From Desulfobacteraceae bacterium (GTDB taxonomy: Bacteria > Desulfobacterota > Desulfobacteria > Desulfobacterales > Desulfosarcinaceae), in NCBI GenBank assembly GCA_013003715.1, contig JABDIN010000027.1:62001-126000 (forward strand): a stretch of 64,000 nt of DNA, given 5' to 3'. Positions 37,136-43,155 of the stretch are shown here, in pieces. Position 1 is the stretch's first letter; the number at the start of each line of letters is the position of its first letter. The translations under genes were made by a program, and so were the position numbers. Below the pieces are notes generated by a model. That model was not told where the DNA came from. It searched no databases and saw nothing but the letters and a program-made list of their open reading frames with translations.

Positions 37136-38059
37136 ATGACAATCCACAATTCATCAGCCGCCCGCCGGCGGGTTCGATCGCCACAGTGGAATACGCCCAC
37201 CATCCATGTCCTCGCCGGAGCCGTATTGATCAGCTTCTCCGGGGTATGGGTGAAAATTGCCGATGTGTCTCCGGTCGTCTCTGCATTTTACAGGGTTTTC
37301 ATCGGCGGCATTATCCTTCTGGTCGCTGCCGCGTGGCACCGGGAGCTGACCTGGCAAGGTTTTCGCTCGCTGATGAACGGAGCGGTATGCGGATTGATAT
37401 TCGCACTGGATCTGTTTTTCTGGCATCGCAGCATTCAGTACATCGGCCCCGGATTATCGACCATTCTCGGAAACTTCCAGGTGTTTCTGATTACAGCCAT
37501 CGGGGTTATCTTCCTCGGAGAAAAACTCAGGTTGCGATTCGCCTCGTCCATTCCCCTGGCCATGGTGGGGTTGTTCATGATTGTCGGGGTGAGATGGGAC
37601 CTGCTGAGTATGACGTATCGAGCCGGAATTTATTACGGATTGGCCACGGCAGTCGCCTACACCCTGTACCTCATAACCCTCAGGAAATTTCAATCGGAAC
37701 AGACAGGCGTTTCGATCTTTTATGTCATGACGGTCGTGTCCTTCACCACGGCGGCTTTCCTGGGCATGGAGATTCTCCGCTCCGGAGATTCTTTTGCCAT
37801 TCCATCCCTTAAAAGTGCGATGTCGCTGGCGGCACTGGGGTTCTTCAGCCAGGCCATCGGCTGGATTCTCATCACCAACGCCCTGCCGAGAATTCGGGCG
37901 TCTTTCGCCGGCATGGTGCTATTGATCCAGCCCGCACTGGCTTTTGTATGGGATGTTCTATTTTTCAACAGACCCACGACGCTAATCAATTGGATGGGCG
38001 TATGCCTCGCCCTGGCCGGAATATACCTGGGCATGACCAAGTCATCGGGAAAAAGATAA
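37136..38059 (+). CDS. DMT-superfamily (EamA) transporter
   Basis: About 307 aa with ten hydrophobic helices in two EamA repeats, typical of inner-membrane metabolite or amino-acid exporters. The first repeat ends around GPGLSTILGNFQVFLITAIGVIFLGEKL, of which LSTILGNFQVF and FLGEKL are characteristic, and the second around LIQPALAFVWDVLFF. The frame is open from 37046, but the first 30 residues would be hydrophilic and basic; ATG 37136 behind AAGGGG is preferred. It is divergent from the ICMT-like gene. Substrate unknown. Confidence 0.85.
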   Translation: MTIHNSSAARRRVRSPQWNTPTIHVLAGAVLISFSGVWVKIADVSPVVSAFYRVFIGGIILLVAAAWHRELTWQGFRSLMNGAVCGLIFALDLFFWHRSIQYIGPGLSTILGNFQVFLITAIGVIFLGEKLRLRFASSIPLAMVGLFMIVGVRWDLLSMTYRAGIYYGLATAVAYTLYLITLRKFQSEQTGVSIFYVMTVVSFTTAAFLGMEILRSGDSFAIPSLKSAMSLAALGFFSQAIGWILITNALPRIRASFAGMVLLIQPALAFVWDVLFFNRPTTLINWMGVCLALAGIYLGMTKSSGKR

Positions 38060-38120
38060 TCCGCCGGTCCGTTTCCTTGCCCGATCGGATAATATCTGTT
38101 TCCATGGTATCGGTTGAATA

Positions 38121-38927
38121 TTATTTCCCTGTAAATTCGGGTTTCCGTTTTTCCATAAACGCCCTCACCGCCTCCATCAGATCTTCAGACGGCAGCATGG
38201 CCGCATTTTTCTGGGCCGCGTAGGAAAGCCCCGGGCCGACGCCATTATCGCGGCTGTACCGTATCACATCCTTGGTGCCCTGGACCGCCAGCGGCGGGTT
38301 GTCCGCAATTTGTCCGGCAAGGTACATGGCCTCTTCCAGCAGCTGTTCCCGGTCCCTGCACAAGCGGTTGATCAGCTTCATGTCAAGGGCTTCCGTGGCG
38401 GAAAAATCCCTTCCGGTGAATGCCAGTTCATTGGTCAACCCGTATCCGACGAGATGGGGAAGCCGCTGGAGCACACCGAGGTCGGCCACGATGGCGAGGC
38501 GCGTCTCCCGGACACTGAAAACAGCGTCCTCGGTGGCCAGGCGGATATCGCAGGCACAGATCATATCCAAACCACCGCCGATACAATGCCCGTGTACCGC
38601 AGCGATCACCGGTTTGCGACAGGTCTCAATCGCATTGAACGATTCCTGAAAATCCTCAATATGATGTCGCAGCAGTTCACGTTCATCCGCGCCCGTACCC
38701 GACAATATCGAACTCGCATCATTCATGTCCAATCCGGCACAAAAGCTCTTGCCTTCAGCCCGGATCACAATGACGCGCACCCGTGGATTTTCAGCAAACT
38801 GAGTGAAGGTACCGGTCAATTCTGAAAAAAAAGCCGGCGTCAACGTGTTCCGACTCTCCGGCCGATTCAGGACCAGCCAGGCCACATGCCCCTCAATCCT
38901 GATGTCGAAGTGACCGGTATCATTCAT
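38121..38927 (-). CDS. Crotonase-family protein with dienoyl-CoA-isomerase-like active site
   Basis: Crotonase-fold enzyme of 268 aa. The oxyanion-hole segments are SFCAGLDMND and HGHCIGGGLD. At the catalytic positions it has D121 (GLDMICACDIR), E141 (SVRETRLAI) and D149 (IVADLGVLQRLPHLVG). This Asp/Glu/Asp pattern, with the ADxGxLQRLP segment, matches delta3,5-delta2,4-dienoyl-CoA isomerase (ECH1) rather than the Glu/Glu pair of hydratases, such as the one at 1978. AAGGAG precedes the ATG. The role is probably in oxidation of unsaturated fatty acids or related acyl-CoAs. Confidence 0.88.
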   Translation of the reverse strand: MNDTGHFDIRIEGHVAWLVLNRPESRNTLTPAFFSELTGTFTQFAENPRVRVIVIRAEGKSFCAGLDMNDASSILSGTGADERELLRHHIEDFQESFNAIETCRKPVIAAVHGHCIGGGLDMICACDIRLATEDAVFSVRETRLAIVADLGVLQRLPHLVGYGLTNELAFTGRDFSATEALDMKLINRLCRDREQLLEEAMYLAGQIADNPPLAVQGTKDVIRYSRDNGVGPGLSYAAQKNAAMLPSEDLMEAVRAFMEKRKPEFTGK

Positions 38928-39021
38928 ATGGACTCCTTAGATTCAGTTGTTTCCGGTTATCTCCGCAAATCGCAGCAACCGGATCTTCCGGTGGACTCAC
39001 CAATTCGACAGGTAACCGACG

Positions 39022-39984
39022 TCAAGGAACCAGTCCCTGTGAAATCTGTACCGCCTGAACCACCATCTGGGTAAACAGGGCCTTGACCGATAGAATATCA
39101 TGGCACATCCCCACGCCCTGGCCGCAGGCCAGGATGCCGGCGTTGATATCCCCTTCCGTGTACATCCGTTTCGCATTCTCCCCGGATATTACACCATAGA
39201 TCTCTTCGAATTCAGCGCCGCATGATTCAAGGTCCGTACATTTTTCAGCCGATGCGTTTCGCCATACCCGGTGGGTGGCATTCAAGGTTCGCATGATCAA
39301 GGTGGTATCCAGTTCACTGGCATTGAGAAGGGCCTGTTTCACGTTATCATGGATAGGGCATTCCTGGGTCGCCAGAAGCCGCGTGCCGATGATCACGGCA
39401 TCCGCACCCAGGGCCAGTACCGCCAACAGTCCGCGGCCGTCGGACACGCCACCGCCGCCGATCACCGGCACCTTTACCGCATCCTTCACCGTGGGCACCA
39501 GCACCAGGGTACCGATATCCAATTTTCCGGTCGCACCGCCGTTTTCATACCCCACCACGGTAACGATATCGGCACCCATGGCTTCAACCTTTTTGGCATA
39601 CCGGACCCCAACGCATTTGTGAATCCAGGTCATACCCGCATCCTTGAACCGTTTGCACAACGCTTCCGGCGCACTGTGTCCGGAAGTTTCGACAATCTTT
39701 ACCCCTTTATCGATCAATACATCCACGTATTCATCATTGTCGATGGGTCTCATGGCCGGAAACAGGTTGATGTTCACCGCAAACGGCTTGGCGGTCAATT
39801 CAAGCACCCGGTCTATCCCGGCGGCGAATTCATCCCTGGTCTGGTAAATGGCCGATGCCAGCACCCCGAGGCCTCCGGCATTGGAAATGGCCGCCACAAA
39901 ATCCGCATCGCTGATCCACATCATGGTTCCGCCGATAATCGGATACTCGATATCCAGCATCCGTGTCACCTGGGTTTCAAACAT
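39022..39984 (-). CDS. NAD(P)H-dependent flavin oxidoreductase, nitronate-monooxygenase-like
   Basis: FMN-binding TIM-barrel protein of 320 aa. Flavin-site motifs visible are EYPIIGGTMMWISD, NAGGLGVL, VVGYENGGATG and GGGGVSDGRGLLAVLALGADAVIIGTRLLA. The family contains nitronate monooxygenases, FabK-type enoyl reductases and uncharacterised oxidoreductases. The Fe-S or NADH features of FabK are not evident, so nitronate monooxygenase-like is the safest name. GGGAGG four bases before the ATG. It follows the dienoyl-CoA-isomerase-like gene's position upstream on the same strand, with a 94 bp gap. Confidence 0.82.
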   Translation of the reverse strand: MFETQVTRMLDIEYPIIGGTMMWISDADFVAAISNAGGLGVLASAIYQTRDEFAAGIDRVLELTAKPFAVNINLFPAMRPIDNDEYVDVLIDKGVKIVETSGHSAPEALCKRFKDAGMTWIHKCVGVRYAKKVEAMGADIVTVVGYENGGATGKLDIGTLVLVPTVKDAVKVPVIGGGGVSDGRGLLAVLALGADAVIIGTRLLATQECPIHDNVKQALLNASELDTTLIMRTLNATHRVWRNASAEKCTDLESCGAEFEEIYGVISGENAKRMYTEGDINAGILACGQGVGMCHDILSVKALFTQMVVQAVQISQGLVP

Positions 39985-40383
39985 GTTTCCTCCCGTTACT
40001 TGTTATCAGATTGTCGTTCGCTTTCGATTGGATGTTAAAACAAGGAAGGCCCCCACAACCCCATCCCTTCTGTGAGTAGCGGCATTTGACATCCGAGTCA
40101 AGGTGAATTGCAACAATCCCGGGGTAACCGAATTTGTCTTTTTATGCACCTGGTCATGTCAACCTTCACCTTTCCCATATGGGAATACATGCAATTCAAT
40201 GTCAAATTTCAATGCCCAAATGTCAAATGTCGGCATGTTATCTATTTTGACAAAAACCGGTAACACAGGAAGTTAAAAATCGGCAGAATACCTAGCTCTG
40301 ATATTCAATTTCCAATTTGACATTATCCCAATCCGATGATTGGATCTGAATTCCGATGTAAATCATAATCGAAAGAAATCACC
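39985..40383. other. 399-bp gap rich in ATTTGACAT words
   Basis: No gene. The space carries at least six copies of the motif ATTTGACAT or its complement (40084, 40156, 40199, 40220, 40245 and 40315), described with the wider repeat set. The flavin oxidoreductase ribosome site lies at its left end. Confidence 0.5.
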
Positions 40384-40840
40384 ATGAGCCTGTCCGCCTG
40401 GACGATACTGAACATCATAAACGCGCTCTTCTGGTTATGGATACTGCGCTGGGGCGGGGCAAGATGGCTGGAGGGTTTCAAATCCGCCTTGCTCATCCAC
40501 TGGCTCACCATCAATTGGAACGCGGAACAGATCCGGCTCTATGCCCTGCTCATCCTCGTCATCTCCATCATCTGGTTTGTTGTGGGAATCTTTATCCCCG
40601 AGCTTCGGTTCTTCACCATGCGGGATGCCGCATAAAAAAACATCCCTTAAAACCTAACACCTAAAACATCGCAACATTACTTTACAAAAAACTTTACATT
40701 GACATTTACATTCTCCGGAATTAATATGGAGATATACAGCAAATCAACTGGACAAACGAATTGACATGTTCATAACCACTTGTTTTTTTAAGTAATAAGC
40801 AAAATTCCATCATTTGACAATGCGCTTTGAGATTTGACAT
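40084..40840. repeat. Dispersed ATTTGACAT / ATGTCAAAT motif cluster
   Basis: Exact 9-mers occur at 40084-40092, 40315-40323 and 40832-40840 (ATTTGACAT) and at 40199-40207 and 40220-40228 (ATGTCAAAT). Near matches lie at 40156, 40245, 40699, 40761 and 40812. Two neighbouring pairs are spaced about two helical turns apart (21 bp for 40199/40220; 20 bp for 40812/40832). The set brackets the small membrane-protein gene and ends just before lexA. It may be a regulator-binding array or a degenerate low-complexity repeat. Confidence 0.6.
40384..40635 (+). CDS. Small membrane protein of unknown function (83 aa)
   Basis: Two hydrophobic helices, about residues 5-22 and 53-72, with a Trp/Arg-rich loop between them (LRWGGARWLEGFKSALLIHW). 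It ends in a short acidic-basic tail. GAAAGAAA upstream of the ATG is a weak ribosome site. It sits alone between two ATTTGACAT-rich gaps, upstream of and in the same direction as lexA. Toxin-like or regulatory membrane peptides have this size, but nothing in the sequence specifies that. Family not recognised. Confidence 0.55.
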   Translation: MSLSAWTILNIINALFWLWILRWGGARWLEGFKSALLIHWLTINWNAEQIRLYALLILVISIIWFVVGIFIPELRFFTMRDAA

Positions 40841-40856
40841 TCATAATGGTGATCCC

Positions 40857-41498
40857 ATGCAAACCGAACTGACACCCCGGCAACAGCAGCTTCTGGACTA
40901 TCTGGAAACCCGGATTTCAACAAAAGGAAAGGCACCGTCCCTGCGCGAGGCGGCCGACGCCATGGGGGTGAGTCACACGGCGGTGGCCCAGAGCCTTCGC
41001 GCCCTGGAAGAGAAAGAGTATGTAAAGCGCGATGGTCGCTACAGCCGGACCATCTACCTGCTCAACCGTGCCAGCCGGCCGGCCGGGGTCCAGCGATGGC
41101 GTGAAGTGCCGGTGATCGGCCGGGTAACGGCCGGACTGCCCATGTACGCCCAGCAGGAATGGGACGGCAGCCTGGTGGTGGATGCGGAACGCTATCCCGG
41201 CAAAAACCTGTTCGCGCTGAAAATCCAGGGCGATTCCATGCGGGACGCCGGTATTCTGAACAACGACCTGGCCATTTGCGAACCCCGGCAGTACGCGGAA
41301 AACGGCGAGATCGTGGTGGCCCTGATCCACGGCGAGGAAGCCACGGTCAAACGCTTTTACCTGCGCAAGGACCACATCGAGCTGCGCCCCGCCAACCCGG
41401 ATTTCAAACCCGTACGCTACGGATTTTCCGATATCCTGGTGCAGGGAAAATTGATCGGGATACAAAGGGTTTTAGGAGCAGTGCCTAAAATGCGCTAA
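40857..41498 (+). CDS. lexA: LexA-type SOS repressor
   Basis: Self-cleaving transcriptional repressor of 213 aa. The N-terminal winged helix (SLREAADAMGVSHTAVAQSLRALEEK, named by its SHTAVAQSL recognition helix) is followed by the cleavage site A92-G93 in VTAGLP, catalytic Ser127 (GDSMRDAG) and Lys165 (ATVKRFY). RecA-stimulated cleavage would derepress its targets. It heads the imuB/dnaE2 cassette, as lexA2-type genes do elsewhere. The last codons and the stop lie inside a CTAAAGTGC-type repeat, giving the odd tail GAVPKMR. A TCTCC-N11-GGAGA dyad at 40712-40732 is one possible operator. Start ATG 40857 fits the family; the in-frame ATG at 40827 would add ten residues. Confidence 0.92.
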   Translation: MQTELTPRQQQLLDYLETRISTKGKAPSLREAADAMGVSHTAVAQSLRALEEKEYVKRDGRYSRTIYLLNRASRPAGVQRWREVPVIGRVTAGLPMYAQQEWDGSLVVDAERYPGKNLFALKIQGDSMRDAGILNNDLAICEPRQYAENGEIVVALIHGEEATVKRFYLRKDHIELRPANPDFKPVRYGFSDILVQGKLIGIQRVLGAVPKMR

Positions 41499-41520
41499 AA
41501 TGCCTAAAGTGCGGCTAAAG
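41482..41520 (+). repeat. Left inverted array of CTAAAGTGC-type units
   Basis: A run of near-identical units (GTGCCTAAAAT, GCGCTAAAAT, GCCTAAAGT, GCGGCTAAAG) that overlaps the lexA stop. Its last 20 bases, TGCCTAAAGTGCGGCTAAAG (41501-41520), are the exact reverse complement of 42198-42217 and nearly so of the array at 41902-41972, so the four-helix-bundle gene is bracketed by inverted copies. Confidence 0.75.
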
Positions 41521-41523
41521 TTA

Positions 41524-41877
41524 ATGAAAAATAAAGAATTTGCAGAAAAATTGGAGATACGCACAAAGGCTTTTGCGGTGAGCATTATCCGTCTGTCCGG
41601 AACATTGCCGAAAACGACCGAAAGCGCGGTTATCAGAAAACAAATAACGAAATCCGGTACATCAATCGGTGCAAATTACCGCGAGGCCAACAGATCCCGC
41701 AGTAAGGCCGAATTCAAGAGCAAAATACGGCTCTGCGAAAGTGAGGCAGCCGAGACCTTGTATTGGCTTGATATCGCCATCGATGCTCTTGGAATTCATA
41801 AAGATACAGTGAGTACGATATACAATGAATGCAAAGAACTGCTCGCAATCTTCACCGCCGCCGCTAAAAAGCTGTGA
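41524..41877 (+). CDS. Four-helix-bundle protein (23S rRNA intervening-sequence/S23 type)
   Basis: A 117-aa all-helical basic protein. The hallmark segment LPKTTESAVIRKQITKSGTSIGANYREANRSRSKAEF, recognisable by KSGTSIGANYREA and SRSKAEFKSK, and the later AETLYWLDIAIDAL identify the four-helix-bundle/IVP family. Relatives are encoded in intervening sequences of 23S rRNA genes and in many dispersed loci, and the Avd protein of diversity-generating retroelements shares the fold. ATG 41524 lies just after the left inverted array; the frame is open from 41500 but would start inside it. The gene is set between lexA and the rest of the SOS cassette. Function is not known; nucleic-acid binding is likely. 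Confidence 0.88.
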   Translation: MKNKEFAEKLEIRTKAFAVSIIRLSGTLPKTTESAVIRKQITKSGTSIGANYREANRSRSKAEFKSKIRLCESEAAETLYWLDIAIDALGIHKDTVSTIYNECKELLAIFTAAAKKL

Positions 41878-41901
41878 ATGCTTTTCTCAAAAAAGTCAAA
41901 T

Positions 41902-41972
41902 GACGGAGCACAGCGACTCCTTAACTTTAGGCACTTTAAGTACTTTAGCCGCACTTTAGCGCACTGCACTTA
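41902..41972 (+). repeat. 71-bp repeat, copy 1 (hairpin plus inverted array)
   Basis: Begins with GACGGAGCACAGCGACTCC, where GGAG and CTCC can pair, then CTTTAGGCACTTTAAGTAC and a run of GCACTTTAG units. It is repeated almost identically at 42157-42226. Read on the other strand, it resembles the array at the end of lexA. It starts 25 bp after the four-helix-bundle stop. Confidence 0.75.
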
Positions 41973-42035
41973 CCGCGCCGTGACCGTATCTGTCACTGGG
42001 GCATGTTAGTATCGGATTGAATTGGACAAAAAGAT

Positions 42036-42060
42036 GTTGGGTTTCGTTCCTCAACCCAAC
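42036..42060. repeat. GTTGGGTT...AACCCAAC hairpin repeat
   Basis: GTTGGGTT (42036-42043) and AACCCAAC (42053-42060) form a perfect 8-bp stem around TCGTTCCTC. The whole unit resembles an intergenic palindrome I recall from several proteobacterial genomes; confirming that needs a search. Confidence 0.5.
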
Positions 42061-42074
42061 CCACGAACTGGCTT

Positions 42075-42136
42075 GCGGGAATGACGGTTGTTTGGGATTT
42101 ATATGATTTCCCGGCCGTCATGCCCGCGCAGGCGGG
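42075..42136. repeat. REP-like compound palindrome
   Basis: GCGGGAATGACGG (42075-42087) is complementary, with one mismatch, to CCGTCATGCCCGC (42115-42127). A second hairpin CCCGC-GCAG-GCGGG follows at 42123-42136, then TATCCAGG. The CGTCATGCCCGCGCAGGCGGG core looks like a family of repetitive extragenic palindromes widespread in proteobacteria. Confidence 0.6.
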
Positions 42137-42156
42137 TATCCAGGGTTTATGAAATA

Positions 42157-42249
42157 GACGGAGCACAGCGACTCCTTAACTTTAGGCACTTTAAGTACTT
42201 TAGCCGCACTTTAGGCACTGCACTTAATGCCCTTTAGGCACTGCACCCA
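42157..42249 (+). repeat. 70-bp repeat, copy 2, with extended array
   Basis: Bases 42157-42226 repeat copy 1 almost base for base; one GC is missing near the end. The array then continues as further CTTTAGGCACTGCAC units to 42249, directly before the ATG of the DUF72 gene. Direct copies lie 255 bp apart. Confidence 0.7.
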
Positions 42250-43095
42250 ATGGGAACCAGCACCAATCACCAAACTCAAAACCCTCCCTGCCGTCTGATG
42301 ATCGGCACCAGCGGGTATTCGTATACGGAATGGATCGACGGCGGGTTCTATCCCCCGGGCACTTCGTCCAGCCGCATGTTGCCGCTGTATGCCGCAACCT
42401 TTTCCGCCACCGAGCTGAACTATACCTGGTACCAGATGCCCAAGGCGCCGGCCGTGGACCGGATGCGCCGGAAAGTACCGGCGAATTTCAGCTTTGCCGC
42501 CAAACTCACCCGCACCATGACCCATGAGGTCAACCCGGGCAACTGGCGCGGGCAGGCCGCCCAATACCGGGACGGCATCGCCCCGCTGGTGCAGTCCGGC
42601 CAGTTGGCGGCCATTCTGATTCAACTGCCGCCCTATTTTGACCGGTCACCCGGAAACCGGCGCTACCTGGCAGCACTGCTCGACGACCTGGACGATCTGC
42701 CCCTGGCCGTGGAATTTCGCCATCGCTCCTGGGCCGAAGACAGGGTCTTCGCCGAACTCGAACAGCGCCGGGTCGCCCTGGTGGCGGTTGATGAACCGGA
42801 CCTGCCCGGGCTTTTCCCCAAACTGGACGTGGTGACCAATCCCGATCTTTTTTATCTCCGGTTCCACGGCCGCAACGCCAAGGGATGGCGGTCCGGCAAC
42901 ATGCAGCAGCAGTTCGACTACAATTACACGGACAGCGAACTTTCGGAATGGACCGGTGATAAAATCGAAACCATGGCCCGGAAAGCCTGCACCGGCCTGA
43001 TCTTTTTCAACAACCACGTGCGGGCACAGGCGCCCGGAAATGCCGGTCGGCTGGCCGAGCAACTGGCGGCAAATGGCTTGCTGGTTTCAGGATAA
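42250..43095 (+). CDS. DUF72 (YecE-like) protein
   Basis: A 281-aa TIM-barrel-like DUF72 protein. The signature IGTSGYSYTEWIDGGFYP (YSYTEW and FYP are diagnostic), ATFSATELNYTWYQMP, FSFAAKLTRTMTH and the C-terminal YLRFHGRN with FFNNHVRAQAPGNA are present. The biochemical function of DUF72 is not established. Here it occupies the place where imuA often lies in ImuB/DnaE2 cassettes. No ribosome site is visible before ATG 42250, which follows the repeat directly; ATG 42298, at the start of the conserved core, is an alternative. Coding sequence is GC-rich compared with genes before 40 kb. Confidence 0.88.
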   Translation: MGTSTNHQTQNPPCRLMIGTSGYSYTEWIDGGFYPPGTSSSRMLPLYAATFSATELNYTWYQMPKAPAVDRMRRKVPANFSFAAKLTRTMTHEVNPGNWRGQAAQYRDGIAPLVQSGQLAAILIQLPPYFDRSPGNRRYLAALLDDLDDLPLAVEFRHRSWAEDRVFAELEQRRVALVAVDEPDLPGLFPKLDVVTNPDLFYLRFHGRNAKGWRSGNMQQQFDYNYTDSELSEWTGDKIETMARKACTGLIFFNNHVRAQAPGNAGRLAEQLAANGLLVSG

Positions 43096-43130
43096 AAACG
43101 AAATGAAAAATTATCCAAAAAACTGGTCGT

Positions 43131-43150
43131 AACCCAACAACCACTTAACC
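43131..43150 (+). promoter_or_regulatory. CA-rich leader before imuB
   Basis: AACCCAACAACCACTTAACC ends five bases before the imuB ATG and replaces a purine-rich ribosome site. A closely related leader stands before dnaE2. Confidence 0.4.
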
Positions 43151-43155
43151 AAAAA

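Larger units (their letters stand above)
41878..42249. other. 372-bp repeat-filled gap
   Basis: No coding frame of note. Contains two 70-bp direct copies of the hairpin/array element, a GTTGGGTT hairpin and a REP-like compound hairpin, each listed separately. The second array runs up to the start codon of the DUF72 gene, leaving no room for an ordinary ribosome site. Confidence 0.6.

Noticed and set aside
41524-41877. Diversity-generating retroelement based on the Avd-like fold
   Set aside because: No reverse transcriptase, template repeat or variable target gene is visible within the window.
40084-42249. CRISPR array
   Set aside because: The repeats are short, irregular in spacing and orientation, spacer lengths vary and no cas gene is present.
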